Shown here: positions 42,766 through 52,406 of the stretch, piece by piece | Position numbering within the stretch: the first letter of the stretch is position 1 | How the letters are laid out: each line of letters begins with the position of its first letter | Assembly (NCBI GenBank): GCA_041649995.1 | Contig: JBAZMA010000001.1 | Coordinates: 273,683 to 337,682 of the forward strand | DNA: 64,000 bases | Direction of reading: 5' to 3' | Origin: JBAZMA01 sp041649995 | Lineage (GTDB): Bacteria > Omnitrophota > Gorgyraeia > Velamenicoccales > Velamenicoccaceae | The notes under the pieces: model-generated | What the model was told of the DNA's origin: nothing | The model's database searches: none | Seen by the model: the letters and a program-made list of their open reading frames with translations, nothing else | Position numbers and translations under genes: made by a program

Positions 42766-43863
42766 ATGAATATCAAACGCAGAAAAACAAGGACAGTGAA
42801 GATCGGGAAGGTTTCCATCGGTTCGGCACATCCCGTTGCCATTCAATCCATGATCAAGACGCGGATCAGGAACGTCGGGGCGTCTATCCGGCAGATCCGC
42901 GAGCTGGAATCCGCCGGGTGTGAGATCGTCAGGACGGCGGTGGAGGACGAGTCCGACGCCCGCGCGATCAGGTCCGTCAAGAAGGAGATCCGCATCCCTT
43001 TGGTCGCCGATATCCATTTTAATTACCGGCTGGCGTTAGCCAGTATCGAGGCCGGGGCGGACAAGATCAGGCTCAACCCCGGAAATATCTACAGGGCAAG
43101 AGAGGTGCGCGAAGTCTTGGCCGCGGCCAAAGCCGCCTGTATTCCTATCCGCGTGGGGGCCAATTCCGGATCCCTGCGCCTTCATCGCGCCGATACGGCC
43201 GGAGCCCTGGTCAAAAGCGTTCTCAATTATCTCAAGATATTCGAAAAGGCCGGATTTTATCAGCTTGTCATTTCTTTAAAAGGTTCAAATGTGATGGATA
43301 CGATTGCGGCCTATAGGGATATGGCGGGAAAATGTGATTATCCCCTTCATGTGGGGGTGACGGCCACAGGCCTGCCCCTGGATGGCATCGTTAAATCAAG
43401 CGTCGGGATTGGAGTGTTGTTATTTGGGGGCATTGGTGATACAATAAGGGTATCTTTGCTGGATCGTCCCGTCCAGGAAGTTTTGGTCGCGCGATCCCTG
43501 TTAAACGGTTTAGGGGTGCGTCATTTCGGCCCTGAACTGGTATGCTGCCCTACCTGCGGCCGTTGTGAAGTCAATCTGTCCCGGAAGGCAAGTCTGGTAG
43601 AGGCCTGGCTCCGGGATCGTTCTGCCTTTGGCAGAATGAAAGACAAAGCAAAGGACCGCTTCAATTCCTATAAGATAGCGATCATGGGATGTGTTGTTAA
43701 CGGTCCGGGAGAAGCCCGCGAAGCGGATCTTGGCATCGCTTTTTCCAGGCATAAAGGGATTTTGTTTAAAAAAGGACAGATCATCCGTACGGTCGATCTT
43801 CAAGACGGCGAACAGGCGCTTCTGGATTTGTTGAAAAGGGAACTTCAGGAGGGGATGGCATGA
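42766..43863 (+). CDS. ispG: 4-hydroxy-3-methylbut-2-en-1-yl diphosphate synthase
   Basis: [4Fe-4S] enzyme of the MEP pathway that makes HMBPP. VKIGKVSIGSAHPVAIQSM and the TIM barrel (PLVADIHFNYRLAL, ADKIRLNPGNI) lead to the C-terminal cluster domain with CCPTCGRCE and IMGCVVNGPGEAREADLG. Length 365 aa matches the short bacterial form. ATG 42766 gives the usual N-terminus; the frame extends upstream into rseP but an earlier start is unlikely. It overlaps the cpaF gene by 4 nt. Confidence 0.95.
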   Translation: MNIKRRKTRTVKIGKVSIGSAHPVAIQSMIKTRIRNVGASIRQIRELESAGCEIVRTAVEDESDARAIRSVKKEIRIPLVADIHFNYRLALASIEAGADKIRLNPGNIYRAREVREVLAAAKAACIPIRVGANSGSLRLHRADTAGALVKSVLNYLKIFEKAGFYQLVISLKGSNVMDTIAAYRDMAGKCDYPLHVGVTATGLPLDGIVKSSVGIGVLLFGGIGDTIRVSLLDRPVQEVLVARSLLNGLGVRHFGPELVCCPTCGRCEVNLSRKASLVEAWLRDRSAFGRMKDKAKDRFNSYKIAIMGCVVNGPGEAREADLGIAFSRHKGILFKKGQIIRTVDLQDGEQALLDLLKRELQEGMA

Positions 43864-45128
43864 GGGATTTGAGGGAGACCAAGGAAAAGATCCGCCAACA
43901 CCTGATTTCGGGGGAATATCTTTTCAGCAGGAAAACGGTCGATAAGGAAAAACTCAAGAAGGACATCCAGCGCTCGATGGATTATATCTGTCAGATGGAA
44001 CGCCTGACGCTCGACCCTGAGGAGCGCCAGAAGATCACCTCCGAGATGCTGGATGAGGTGGTCGGCTTCGGCCCCTTGAGCGCTCTTTTGAATGATCCGG
44101 GCGTCACCGAGATCATGGTCAACGGGCCTGATTCGGTCTATGCCGAGAAGAACGGCGTGATGATGCAGACGGATATCAAGTTCGAGAATAACCGCCAGTT
44201 GCTGCAGACGATCGAAAAGATCATGGCCCCCACGCAGCGCCGGGTTGATGAGTCCAGCCCTTTTGTGGACGCCTCTCTTCCCGACGGTTCCCGCGTCAAC
44301 ATTGTGCTGCCTCCTTTGTCTTTGGTCGGCCCCGTGATCACGATCCGGAAATTTTCCGGAGAGATCGTGACCATCGACGATCTGGTTAAACGCGATACCC
44401 TCACCGAAAAAATGGCGAAATTCCTTGTGGCCGCGATCCGCGCCAAACTGAATATCATTTTCGCGGGCGCCACGGGCGTGGGAAAGACCACGACGCTCAA
44501 CGTCCTGTCGCATTATATCGCCGATGGCGAAAGGATCGTCACGATTGAAGACACCAATGAATTGCGCCTGAGGCAGAAGCACGTCGTGCCCCTGGAGGCG
44601 CGCCAGGCCAATGTCGAAGGCAAAGGGGAGGTCAACATCAGGGAGTTGTTCAAAAACTCGCTGCGCATGAGGCCCGACCGTATCATTTTGGGCGAGATCC
44701 GCGGCAGCGAGGCGTTGGATATGCTTCAGGCCATTTCCAGCGGTCACGACGGAGCCTTGGCTGTTCTTCACGCCAGTTCTCCTCATGATGTGGTTTCCAG
44801 GATCGAGACGATGATCATCACCTCGAATTCGGCGATTCCCCTGTGGGCGATCCGCCAACAGATCTCCAACGCGATCGACATCATTGTCATGCAGGAACAG
44901 CTTTTAGACGGCCGGCGCAAGGTGACCCACATCACCGAGGTTCAGGGCGTCCAGAACGAAGAGGTTGTGCTCAAAGACCTGTTTTCTTATGAGATTACCG
45001 GGATTTCCGATGAGGACAAAAAAGTCATGGGGCAGTGGCAGACGTGGGGAAACGTCCCCACATTTTATCCGCGTTTTAAACTTCGCGGCATTGAACTGCC
45101 TCAGGAGATTTTTCAGAAGGAAGGATAG
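43860..45128 (+). CDS. cpaF: CpaF/TadA-type secretion ATPase (copy 1)
   Basis: Type II/IV secretion-family hexameric ATPase of the Tad pilus type. The N-terminal domain has EIMVNGPDSVYAEKNGV, then DASLPDGSRVNIV; Walker A is GATGVGKTT (about residue 203), followed by IVTIEDTNELRL and RPDRIILGEIRGSEALDMLQ (Walker B). Length 422 aa. No pilin, tadB/C or cpaE gene is adjacent; instead it lies between ispG and proS, overlapping ispG by 4 nt. It resembles the second copy at 46389 but is clearly diverged. Confidence 0.88.
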   Translation: MRDLRETKEKIRQHLISGEYLFSRKTVDKEKLKKDIQRSMDYICQMERLTLDPEERQKITSEMLDEVVGFGPLSALLNDPGVTEIMVNGPDSVYAEKNGVMMQTDIKFENNRQLLQTIEKIMAPTQRRVDESSPFVDASLPDGSRVNIVLPPLSLVGPVITIRKFSGEIVTIDDLVKRDTLTEKMAKFLVAAIRAKLNIIFAGATGVGKTTTLNVLSHYIADGERIVTIEDTNELRLRQKHVVPLEARQANVEGKGEVNIRELFKNSLRMRPDRIILGEIRGSEALDMLQAISSGHDGALAVLHASSPHDVVSRIETMIITSNSAIPLWAIRQQISNAIDIIVMQEQLLDGRRKVTHITEVQGVQNEEVVLKDLFSYEITGISDEDKKVMGQWQTWGNVPTFYPRFKLRGIELPQEIFQKEG

Positions 45129-45139
45129 ATAGCAACGCG

Positions 45140-46402
45140 ATGCATTGGACCAAAAGTTTTATCAGTACTCTTAAGGAGGCGCCGGAGGGCGCCGAAAGCG
45201 TGAGCCACAGGCTTATGCTGCGCGCCGGGATGATCCGGATGCTGATCTCGGGCGTGTATTCGTATCTGCCCTTGGGGTACAGGGTCCTGTCCCGCATCGA
45301 GGCCCTCATCCGTCAGGAAATGGAACGCGCAGGCGCGCAGGAAGTCCTTCTCCCGGGGCTGCAGTGCGTGGACTTGTGGCAGAAGACGGGCCGGGATGAA
45401 CTTTTGGGCGAGACGATGTTTCGTTTTCCCGACAGGCGAGGCCGCAAGCTTTGTCTGGGACCCACGCATGAAGAGGTTGTTACGGAATTGGCCGCTTCTT
45501 TTGTCAAGTCCTGGAGAGACCTTCCCTTCACGCTCTTTCAGATCCAGACGAAATACAGGGATGAATTGAGACCCCGGTTCGGCATCGTGCGCAGTTGTGA
45601 ATTTATCATGAAGGACGCCTACAGCTTTGACAGGGATTCAGAAGGCCTGGACCGGACGTATGAGCGCATGAGGCAGGCTTATGAGACGATTTTTAAAAGA
45701 TGCGGCCTGGATTTTGTTTCTTTGAAAGCGGATTCAGGCATTATCGGAGGCAACGTTTCCCACGAATTCATGGTTCCGGCGGAAAGCGGCGAGGATGTCA
45801 TCTATCGCTGTTCGGTTTGCAAAGCGGTCACGGGCCTTCAGGAGGCGCAGGTCAGCGCGTGCCCTCATTGCCGGGAGGATATGGCGAAGATCAACTGCCT
45901 GGAAGTCGGGCATGTTTTCAAGCTGGGGGATAAATATTCGAAGGTTCTGGGAGTAAAATTTTTGGATGAAACCGGCCAGCAGCAGATCGTGCAGATGGGC
46001 TGTTACGGCATCGGCGTCAGCCGCCTGATCGCCGCGATCATCGAACAGAACAATGACGCGCAGGGCGTTATCTGGCCGCAGGATGTATCGCCTTTTGATC
46101 TGATGATCGTTCCGGTCAATATGGGGGACCCGGCGATCCGGGAAAAAGCGCTCGGGCTGCACGACGAATTGCAACAGGCGGGTTTTCAGGTTCTTTTGGA
46201 TGACCGGGATGAGCGGGCCGGGGTCAAGTTTAAAGACGCGGACTTGATCGGCGTGCCCCTGCGGTTGACCATCGGCAGCAAATGGACAAAAGAGGGCAAA
46301 CTGGAACTTAAGGACCGCCGTTCAGGCCTTCTCACCGATATCGCCGGAACGGATTCGTCCGCTTTGCTTGGATTTTTGAGGGGATCAAATGGAAAAATTT
46401 GA
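45140..46402 (+). CDS. proS: Prolyl-tRNA synthetase lacking the INS editing domain
   Basis: Class II synthetase. Motif 1 region LPLGYRVLSRIEALIRQEM, motif 2 FQIQTKYRDELRPRFGIVR, motif 3 GCYGIGVSRLIAAIIEQ, and the anticodon-binding domain (about 325-420; DDRDERAGVKFKDADLIG) are all present. The roughly 180-residue INS domain, which deacylates Ala-tRNA(Pro) in typical bacterial ProRS, is missing; only the edges remain (SGEDVIYRCSVC... and CPHCREDMAKINCLEVGHVFKLG), giving a CxxC/CxxC pair. Length 420 aa against about 570. The frame is continuous, so this is not a pseudogene. Confidence 0.93.
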   Translation: MHWTKSFISTLKEAPEGAESVSHRLMLRAGMIRMLISGVYSYLPLGYRVLSRIEALIRQEMERAGAQEVLLPGLQCVDLWQKTGRDELLGETMFRFPDRRGRKLCLGPTHEEVVTELAASFVKSWRDLPFTLFQIQTKYRDELRPRFGIVRSCEFIMKDAYSFDRDSEGLDRTYERMRQAYETIFKRCGLDFVSLKADSGIIGGNVSHEFMVPAESGEDVIYRCSVCKAVTGLQEAQVSACPHCREDMAKINCLEVGHVFKLGDKYSKVLGVKFLDETGQQQIVQMGCYGIGVSRLIAAIIEQNNDAQGVIWPQDVSPFDLMIVPVNMGDPAIREKALGLHDELQQAGFQVLLDDRDERAGVKFKDADLIGVPLRLTIGSKWTKEGKLELKDRRSGLLTDIAGTDSSALLGFLRGSNGKI

Positions 46403-47651
46403 GAAGCTGCAGATGATCAAGACCGATGTCAGGACCAAGGTCCTGGCGCGTGTCAAGAAATCCGCCCTGGATTACCGCGTGGATGAGGGCGCGGTGCGCC
46501 GGCAGATCGAGGCGGTGCTGGAATCCGTCGTGCAGTCAAAGATGGACGGCCAGATGGATGATTCCATGAGGCGTTATGTTATCGAAGAAGTCATTAACGA
46601 GATTTTCGGCCTCGGTCCCATTGACCGCCTCATCAACGATCCGGCTGTCTGGGAGATCATGGTCAACGGCCCGCGGGAGGTTTACGTGGAGCGGGAAGGC
46701 AGGCTGCAAAAAGGGGATGTGTTTTTTGAGAATGAGGCCCAGTTGTATTTTTATATCGAACGGATCCTTTCGCCTTCCGGCCGCCGGGTTTCGGAAGTCG
46801 AGCCTTATATCGACGCCCGCCTGCCGGACGGTTCCAGGATCAATGTCGTGCGCCAGCCCATCGCGCCGTTTGGCCCTGTCGTGACGATCCGCAAGGCGAA
46901 CCGCCGGATCCTCGGGCTCACCGACCTCATCAGCCGAAAGACCCTGGATGAAAGGGCCGCGCGTTTCCTGAGGGCCTGCGTCAAGAACCAGATGAATATC
47001 GTCATCGCCGGAGGCCCGGGCGCGGGCAAGACGACTCTTTTGAACATGCTCACAGCCTATATTCCGGAAACAGAACGCGTGATCACGATCGAAGATACCA
47101 TGGAGCTTCATATGGAAAACAAGCATTGCGTGGCCATGGAGACACGGCCGGCCAACATCGAGGGACGCGGAGAGATTACGATCCGCGAGCTCGTGCGCAA
47201 CGCCCTGCACATGAGGCCTGACCGGGTCATTATCGGAGAGGTCAGGGGAGAAGAGGCCCTGGATATGCTGCAGTGCATGAACATCGGCCGCGTGGGTTCC
47301 ATGACGACCATGCATGCCAATTCAGGATTAGACGCCCTCCTGCGCCTGGAAACCATGGCGATGATGGGAAGCAACAATGTGTCTTCCCAGATGGTCCGCA
47401 GGCAGATCATTTCGGCGATTGACCTGGTCATTACCTCCGACAGGCTCCCCGACGGCGCCAGAAAGATCATGGCCATTTCGGAAGTCGCCAAGGATCATAC
47501 AACCGATTACCTGTTGAAGGATATTTTTCATGCCGAAAGGCGGCAGGAGGCGGGCCAGATGGTTTTTGATCTCAAGCCCACAGGCCATATTCCCGCTTTC
47601 CTGGAAAAGTTTCTGGACGCCGAGACGGTGAAACAGGATTTGACGGTGTAA
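46389..47651 (+). CDS. cpaF: CpaF/TadA-type secretion ATPase (copy 2)
   Basis: Second Tad-type ATPase, 420 aa. EIMVNGPREVYVEREGRL, DARLPDGSRINVV, Walker A GGPGAGKTT (about residue 208), VITIEDTMELH, and RPDRVIIGEVRGEEALDMLQ with GSMTTMHANSG are conserved. ATG 46389 lies 5 nt after GAGGGG and inside the end of proS (14-nt overlap). It is closer to canonical CpaF than copy 1. Two ATPases could assemble separately or as a mixed ring; sequence cannot tell. Confidence 0.88.
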   Translation: MEKFEKLQMIKTDVRTKVLARVKKSALDYRVDEGAVRRQIEAVLESVVQSKMDGQMDDSMRRYVIEEVINEIFGLGPIDRLINDPAVWEIMVNGPREVYVEREGRLQKGDVFFENEAQLYFYIERILSPSGRRVSEVEPYIDARLPDGSRINVVRQPIAPFGPVVTIRKANRRILGLTDLISRKTLDERAARFLRACVKNQMNIVIAGGPGAGKTTLLNMLTAYIPETERVITIEDTMELHMENKHCVAMETRPANIEGRGEITIRELVRNALHMRPDRVIIGEVRGEEALDMLQCMNIGRVGSMTTMHANSGLDALLRLETMAMMGSNNVSSQMVRRQIISAIDLVITSDRLPDGARKIMAISEVAKDHTTDYLLKDIFHAERRQEAGQMVFDLKPTGHIPAFLEKFLDAETVKQDLTV

Positions 47652-47653
47652 GC

Positions 47654-48127
47654 ATGCACACGGAATTATTGCTGCGCGTACGCGCGCTGTTTGAAGAGTA
47701 TCTGCGTTCAGCCGGTTTTGTCCTGGTCGATATGCGTTTTTTCAGGGACCAGGCGCGCCGGGCCGTGCTTGAGATCCTGGCCGACAGGCCCCAGGGCGGC
47801 ATTACGCTGGCCGAATGCGGACAGCTCAACAGGGAGCTGGGAGAGATCCTGGAGAACAGCGGGCTGGTTGAGCAGTCCTTTATCCTGGATGTGTCTTCGC
47901 CGGGTTTGGACAGGCCTTTGGCCACGGAGGCGGATTTTCGACGGGCCCGCGGCAGACGGGTGAGGTTTTATCTGAAACAACCCGTGGAAGGCACGCTTGA
48001 GCATTGCGGGGTGATTGAGGATGTCTCGGGTGAAAGCGTCAGGATCGGAATCAAAGGCAAGGACATGGAGAAAACAATCGAAATCCCTTTAGAGAACATT
48101 AACAAAGCCAAGCAGGTGATCGAATGA
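47654..48127 (+). CDS. rimP: Ribosome maturation factor RimP
   Basis: Needed for 30S subunit maturation. 157 aa with the family core FVLVDMRFFRDQARRAVLEILAD, the NRELGEILE helix, the SSPGLDRPL motif (residues about 79-87) and a C-terminal SH3-like barrel. The rimP-nusA-infB order is conserved across bacteria and supports the call. The stop overlaps the nusA start by 4 nt. Confidence 0.93.
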   Translation: MHTELLLRVRALFEEYLRSAGFVLVDMRFFRDQARRAVLEILADRPQGGITLAECGQLNRELGEILENSGLVEQSFILDVSSPGLDRPLATEADFRRARGRRVRFYLKQPVEGTLEHCGVIEDVSGESVRIGIKGKDMEKTIEIPLENINKAKQVIE

Positions 48128-49293
48128 GCAGTGAATTGTTAGCGATTCTGGACCACATTGAACGTGAACGCGGCGTAAGCAAAGAAGTGCTGATCCAGGC
48201 GGTTGAAGCCGCCATGGTCAGCGCCGTCAAAAAGGCGATCGGCGCCAAAAGCACGGAGAATATCCGCGTGGGCATTGACAGGACGGACGGGAAGATACGC
48301 GCGTTCATGGATGAGCAGGAGATCAAGACCGTGGATTTCGGCCGTATCGCGGCGCAAACGGCCAAGCAGGTTATCATCCAGAAGATCCGCGAAGCGGAGA
48401 AGGACGTGATCTTCAATGAATTCAGCGCCAAGGTCGGCGATATCGTCAGCGGGACGGTCTACCGGTTTGACAAGGGCAACATTATTGTGGACCTTCTCGG
48501 CAAGGCCGAGGGTATTCTTCCCAAGAGGGAGCAGTCCCCGCGGGACGATTTCCGTCAGGGCCAAAGGGTCAGGGCCTATGTGCTTGAGGTCAAAAGGGAG
48601 AGCAAGGGGCCTCAGATCATCCTGTCGCGCACGAGCCCGTTTTTCGTCAAGAAGCTCTTTGAACTGGAAGTGCCGGAGATCTTTGAAGGCATTGTCGAGG
48701 TTAAGTCCATTTCGCGGGAAGCCGGCGAACGCACCAAGATTGCCGTCTGGTCGAAGGATGAAAAAGTGGACTGCGTGGGCGCCTGCGTGGGCATGAGAGG
48801 CTCCCGCGTCAAGGATATCGTCACGGAACTTCAAGGCGAGAAGATCGACATCATCCGCTGGAGCGATGATTTGAGGGAGTATATCACCGCGTCTTTGTCC
48901 CCGGCTAAGATCACCGAGATCAGGCTGGACAAGAAAGAGGAAAAGGCGCAGGTGATCGTGCCGGACGACCAGTTGTCTTTGGCGATCGGCAAGCACGGAC
49001 AGAACGTGAGGCTGGCCTCAAAGCTGACAAGCTGGGACCTGGATATCAGAACACGCGAAGAGATCGTCCAGGAGAAAGAGGAAGCCAAAAAAGCCCGGGC
49101 GGAAATGAGCCTGGAAGGAATCGGAGAGAAAGTCCTGGATTCTTTGATCGACGCGGGGCTTGATACCATAGAGAAGATCGGCAACGCGACGGTAGAAAAA
49201 TTGACGCAGGTCAAGGGGATCGGCGAGAAAAAGGCCGAGAAGATCATAGAAGCCGCCAAAGAAAGGTTGTCTAAGAAAGATGAGAGTTCATGA
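48124..49293 (+). CDS. nusA: Transcription termination/antitermination protein NusA
   Basis: RNA polymerase-binding elongation factor. N-terminal domain (about 1-125), S1 domain (about 130-200; GDIVSGTVYRFDKGNIIVDL), then KH domains (about 230-345; DCVGACVGMRGSRVKDIVTEL and LSLAIGKHGQNVRLASKLTSWDLDI). The C-terminus (about 325-389) has a helix-hairpin-helix-type repeat instead of the two acidic repeats of E. coli. Length 389 aa. It overlaps infB by 14 nt. Confidence 0.95.
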   Translation: MSSELLAILDHIERERGVSKEVLIQAVEAAMVSAVKKAIGAKSTENIRVGIDRTDGKIRAFMDEQEIKTVDFGRIAAQTAKQVIIQKIREAEKDVIFNEFSAKVGDIVSGTVYRFDKGNIIVDLLGKAEGILPKREQSPRDDFRQGQRVRAYVLEVKRESKGPQIILSRTSPFFVKKLFELEVPEIFEGIVEVKSISREAGERTKIAVWSKDEKVDCVGACVGMRGSRVKDIVTELQGEKIDIIRWSDDLREYITASLSPAKITEIRLDKKEEKAQVIVPDDQLSLAIGKHGQNVRLASKLTSWDLDIRTREEIVQEKEEAKKARAEMSLEGIGEKVLDSLIDAGLDTIEKIGNATVEKLTQVKGIGEKKAEKIIEAAKERLSKKDESS

Positions 49294-51367
49294 ATTAGCG
49301 AAAGAACTGGGAATGGCGAGCAAGGACCTCCTGGCCCGTCTGAAAGAGCGCCACATCGAAGCTAAGGGCCACATGGCCAATCTGGATGAGGACGTCGTGA
49401 AGCTTTTTCTCGAGGAGAGACAGGCCAAGACCGGCGCTCCCGTGATTTTGAAAAGGCCGTTGTCGAAAAAACCCGCCGAGACGGGCCGCAAATACAAGAC
49501 TGAGCCTGCTCATCCTTCGGCGCCGCAGGCCCCCGCGCAGGCCGTTTCCCCTCAAACCCCTCCTGTTGCCCAGGAACAGCCTCAAGCCGCGCCTGTGGAA
49601 ACGGGCTTAAAGCCCTTGGAGGTTGCGGTCCCCATCAACGTCAAGGACCTGGCGGAGAAAATCGGCATGAAGGCCGGAGACCTGATCAAATTCCTGATGC
49701 TGAAGCTTAAATTGATGGCCAATATCAATCAGAGCTTAAGCCAGGAAATTGTCGCCGAGATTTTGAGGCTTCACGGATACGAACTCATCCTTCCTGAGAG
49801 CGAGGAAGAGCTTGTCGGGAAGAAGAAAACATTCAAAGGGGAGGCGGTCAAGCCCCGCTCTCCGATCGTCACATTCATGGGCCACGTCGATCACGGCAAG
49901 ACGTCCCTATTGGACATGATCCGCCGCGCGAAAGTCGCGGAATCCGAACACGGCGGCATCACCCAGCATATCGGCGCTTATGAAGTCAAGCTTCCCAAGG
50001 GCAGGATCACTTTTCTGGATACGCCCGGCCATGAAGCGTTCACGGCCATGCGCGCCAGGGGCGCCAACGCCACGGATATCGTGGTTTTGGTTGTCGCCGC
50101 GGACGACGGGATCATGCCTCAGACCATTGAGGCCTATGACCATGCCAAGGCGGCCGGTGTCCCGGTGATCGTCGCCATGAATAAGATCGATAAGCCCCAG
50201 GCCAATCTGGAAAAGCTCAAAAGACAGCTCAGCGAGATCGGCCTGATGACCGAGGATTGGGGAGGCAAGACCGTTGCCGTAGGCGTTTCGGCCAAGACGG
50301 GAGAAGGAATCGACACGCTTTTGGAGATGATCCTTTTGGAATCTGAAATGCTGGAACTCAAAGCCCCTTACGACAAGGAAGCCGTCGGCGTTGTCGTGGA
50401 AGCCAAGATGAGCAAGGGCCGGGGGCCCGTGGCCACAGTCCTGGTTCAGGCCGGCACCTTAAGGCTCGGCGATTTTGTGATCGCCGGTTACCACAGCGGG
50501 CGTGTGAAGGCCTTGACCAACGACCTGCGCAAGCCGGTCGAGGAGGTCCTTCCGTCGCAGCCCGTAGAGATCACCGGGCTCTCCGGAGTGCCTGAGGCAG
50601 GCGACCATTTTTATGTGTTGCGGGACGAGAAAAAGGCGCGCGAGGTTGTCGAACAAAAACAGGAAGAACTCAGGAGGCAGCGTCTGGAGCCTTTGCACAA
50701 AAGCCACCTGCGTCTGGAGAACCTGCATAAGGAGATCAAGGCCGGCGCCATCAAACAGCTGGGCATTATCCTGAAAGCGGATGTGCAGGGTTCGCTGGAG
50801 GCCATTGAGGATTCTTTGGCCAAGATCGGCACCACGGAGGTGCGCATCAGCGTGATGCACAAGGGCGTAGGCCCTATCAATTCCTCCGATGTCATTCTCG
50901 CGGATGCCTCGAACGCGGTCATCATCGGTTTCCATGTGGAGCCGGATGAGCAGGCCAGGGAATTGGCGCAGAAAGAGGACATCGATATCCGCACCTATCG
51001 CGTCATTTACGAAATATTTAATGATATGAAGGCCGCTTTGGAGGGGATGCTGACGCCGAAGATCAAGAAGAATTTTGTCGGCCGCGCCGAGATCCGCCAG
51101 GTGTTTAAATTGACCAAACACGGCATCATCGCCGGCTCTTTTGTTAAGAAAGGCAAGATCACCAGGAACGCCCATGCGGTCCTTGTGCGAAACGGCCAGC
51201 CGGTTTATGAAGGAAAGATCTCCTCGCTCAAGCGCTTTAAGGATGATGTGCGTGAAGTGCTGGAAGGTTTCGAGTGCGGTATTTCGCTGGCCGGCTATGA
51301 CGAGATCCAGCAGGGCGATGTGATCGATGTTTTTGAGCTTGAGGAAATCGCGCGCAAGCTGGCGTAA
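49280..51367 (+). CDS. infB: Translation initiation factor IF-2
   Basis: Brings initiator tRNA to the 30S subunit. An IF2-N domain lies at 1-50, then a proline/alanine-rich linker (about 60-115) and a second IF2-N domain (about 115-170). The G domain has GHVDHGKTS (about residue 201), DTPGHEAF and NKID; domains II-IV follow (RGPVATVLVQAG, LKADVQGSLEAIEDSL). 695 aa is on the short side but complete. The start overlaps nusA by 14 nt. rbfA, often next, is not here. Confidence 0.96.
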   Translation: MRVHELAKELGMASKDLLARLKERHIEAKGHMANLDEDVVKLFLEERQAKTGAPVILKRPLSKKPAETGRKYKTEPAHPSAPQAPAQAVSPQTPPVAQEQPQAAPVETGLKPLEVAVPINVKDLAEKIGMKAGDLIKFLMLKLKLMANINQSLSQEIVAEILRLHGYELILPESEEELVGKKKTFKGEAVKPRSPIVTFMGHVDHGKTSLLDMIRRAKVAESEHGGITQHIGAYEVKLPKGRITFLDTPGHEAFTAMRARGANATDIVVLVVAADDGIMPQTIEAYDHAKAAGVPVIVAMNKIDKPQANLEKLKRQLSEIGLMTEDWGGKTVAVGVSAKTGEGIDTLLEMILLESEMLELKAPYDKEAVGVVVEAKMSKGRGPVATVLVQAGTLRLGDFVIAGYHSGRVKALTNDLRKPVEEVLPSQPVEITGLSGVPEAGDHFYVLRDEKKAREVVEQKQEELRRQRLEPLHKSHLRLENLHKEIKAGAIKQLGIILKADVQGSLEAIEDSLAKIGTTEVRISVMHKGVGPINSSDVILADASNAVIIGFHVEPDEQARELAQKEDIDIRTYRVIYEIFNDMKAALEGMLTPKIKKNFVGRAEIRQVFKLTKHGIIAGSFVKKGKITRNAHAVLVRNGQPVYEGKISSLKRFKDDVREVLEGFECGISLAGYDEIQQGDVIDVFELEEIARKLA

Positions 51368-51407
51368 GAAGGCATTTGAATTTGAAACTGAGGGCGTAAA
51401 ATCCCAG

Positions 51408-52406
51408 ATGAGCAAACAGCGGATATTGAGCGGCATGAGGCCCACGGGAAGACTTCATCTGGGCCATCTGGTCGGGGCCCTGAAGGGCTGGGTCGGACTC
51501 CAGGATGAATACCGGTGTTTTTTCATGGTCGCCGACTGGCACGCGCTGATGAGCGAATATGAGCGCTCCAGCGAGATCCAGGCCTTCATTTTCGATAACG
51601 TCGCCGATTGGCTGGCCTGCGGCATTGACCCGGATAAAAGCACGATCTTTATCCAGTCCCATGTGCCGGAACATCTTGAACTTTTCACGACGTTTGCCGT
51701 GTTGACGCCTTTGGGTTTGCTGGAGCGCTGCCCGACCTACAAAGAGCAGATGAGAGAGCTGGCGGACAGGCACATCTCGACGTACGCGTTCCTGGGATAT
51801 CCCGTGCTCCAGGCCGCCGACATCGCTCTTTATAAAGCCCAAGCCGTTCCCGTAGGGGAGGACCAACTGCCTCATCTGGAATTAACGCGGCAGATCGTGC
51901 GGAAATTCAACGGGCTCTACGCGGAAATCTTTCCCGAACCAAAACCCCTCCTGACGCAAATCCCCCGGCTCATGGGCCTGGATAACCGTAAAATGAGCAA
52001 GAGTTACGGGAATTTCATCGCCCTTTCGGACGAACCGGAAATCATCAAGAAGAAGGTCCAGGGAATGTTCACGGATCCCAAGCGCATCAAAAAGAGCGAC
52101 CCCGGGCATCCGGAACCCTGCAATGTCCATCGCTATTTCGAAGTATTTTCCCCCCAGGACAAAGACGACTTGACCGCCGCCTGCCGGGAGGCCCGGATCG
52201 GCTGCACCGACTGCAAGAAGATGCTGGCGGAAAAACTGTGCGCGTTTTTGGCGCCTATCCAGGAACGCCGCCGGGAGTATCTGCGGCACAAAAAGAACCT
52301 GGAGGATATCCTCGAAAGCGGCCGCAGGAAGGCCGGCGAGGAGGCCTCCAAAACCATGAATGAAGTCAGAAAAGCCATAGGATTCCTCGGATGTCCTACA
52401 AAGTAA
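51408..52406 (+). CDS. trpS: Tryptophanyl-tRNA synthetase
   Basis: Class I synthetase. The HIGH-type motif is in MRPTGRLHLGHLVG (about 10-23), the KMSKS motif in NRKMSKSYGN (about 195-204), and GYPVLQAADIALYKA and VPVGEDQLPHLELTR are typical of TrpRS. Length 332 aa. The frame is open upstream into infB, but ATG 51408 gives the standard N-terminus; its ribosome site is weak. The end overlaps scpA by 16 nt. Confidence 0.95.
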   Translation: MSKQRILSGMRPTGRLHLGHLVGALKGWVGLQDEYRCFFMVADWHALMSEYERSSEIQAFIFDNVADWLACGIDPDKSTIFIQSHVPEHLELFTTFAVLTPLGLLERCPTYKEQMRELADRHISTYAFLGYPVLQAADIALYKAQAVPVGEDQLPHLELTRQIVRKFNGLYAEIFPEPKPLLTQIPRLMGLDNRKMSKSYGNFIALSDEPEIIKKKVQGMFTDPKRIKKSDPGHPEPCNVHRYFEVFSPQDKDDLTAACREARIGCTDCKKMLAEKLCAFLAPIQERRREYLRHKKNLEDILESGRRKAGEEASKTMNEVRKAIGFLGCPTK

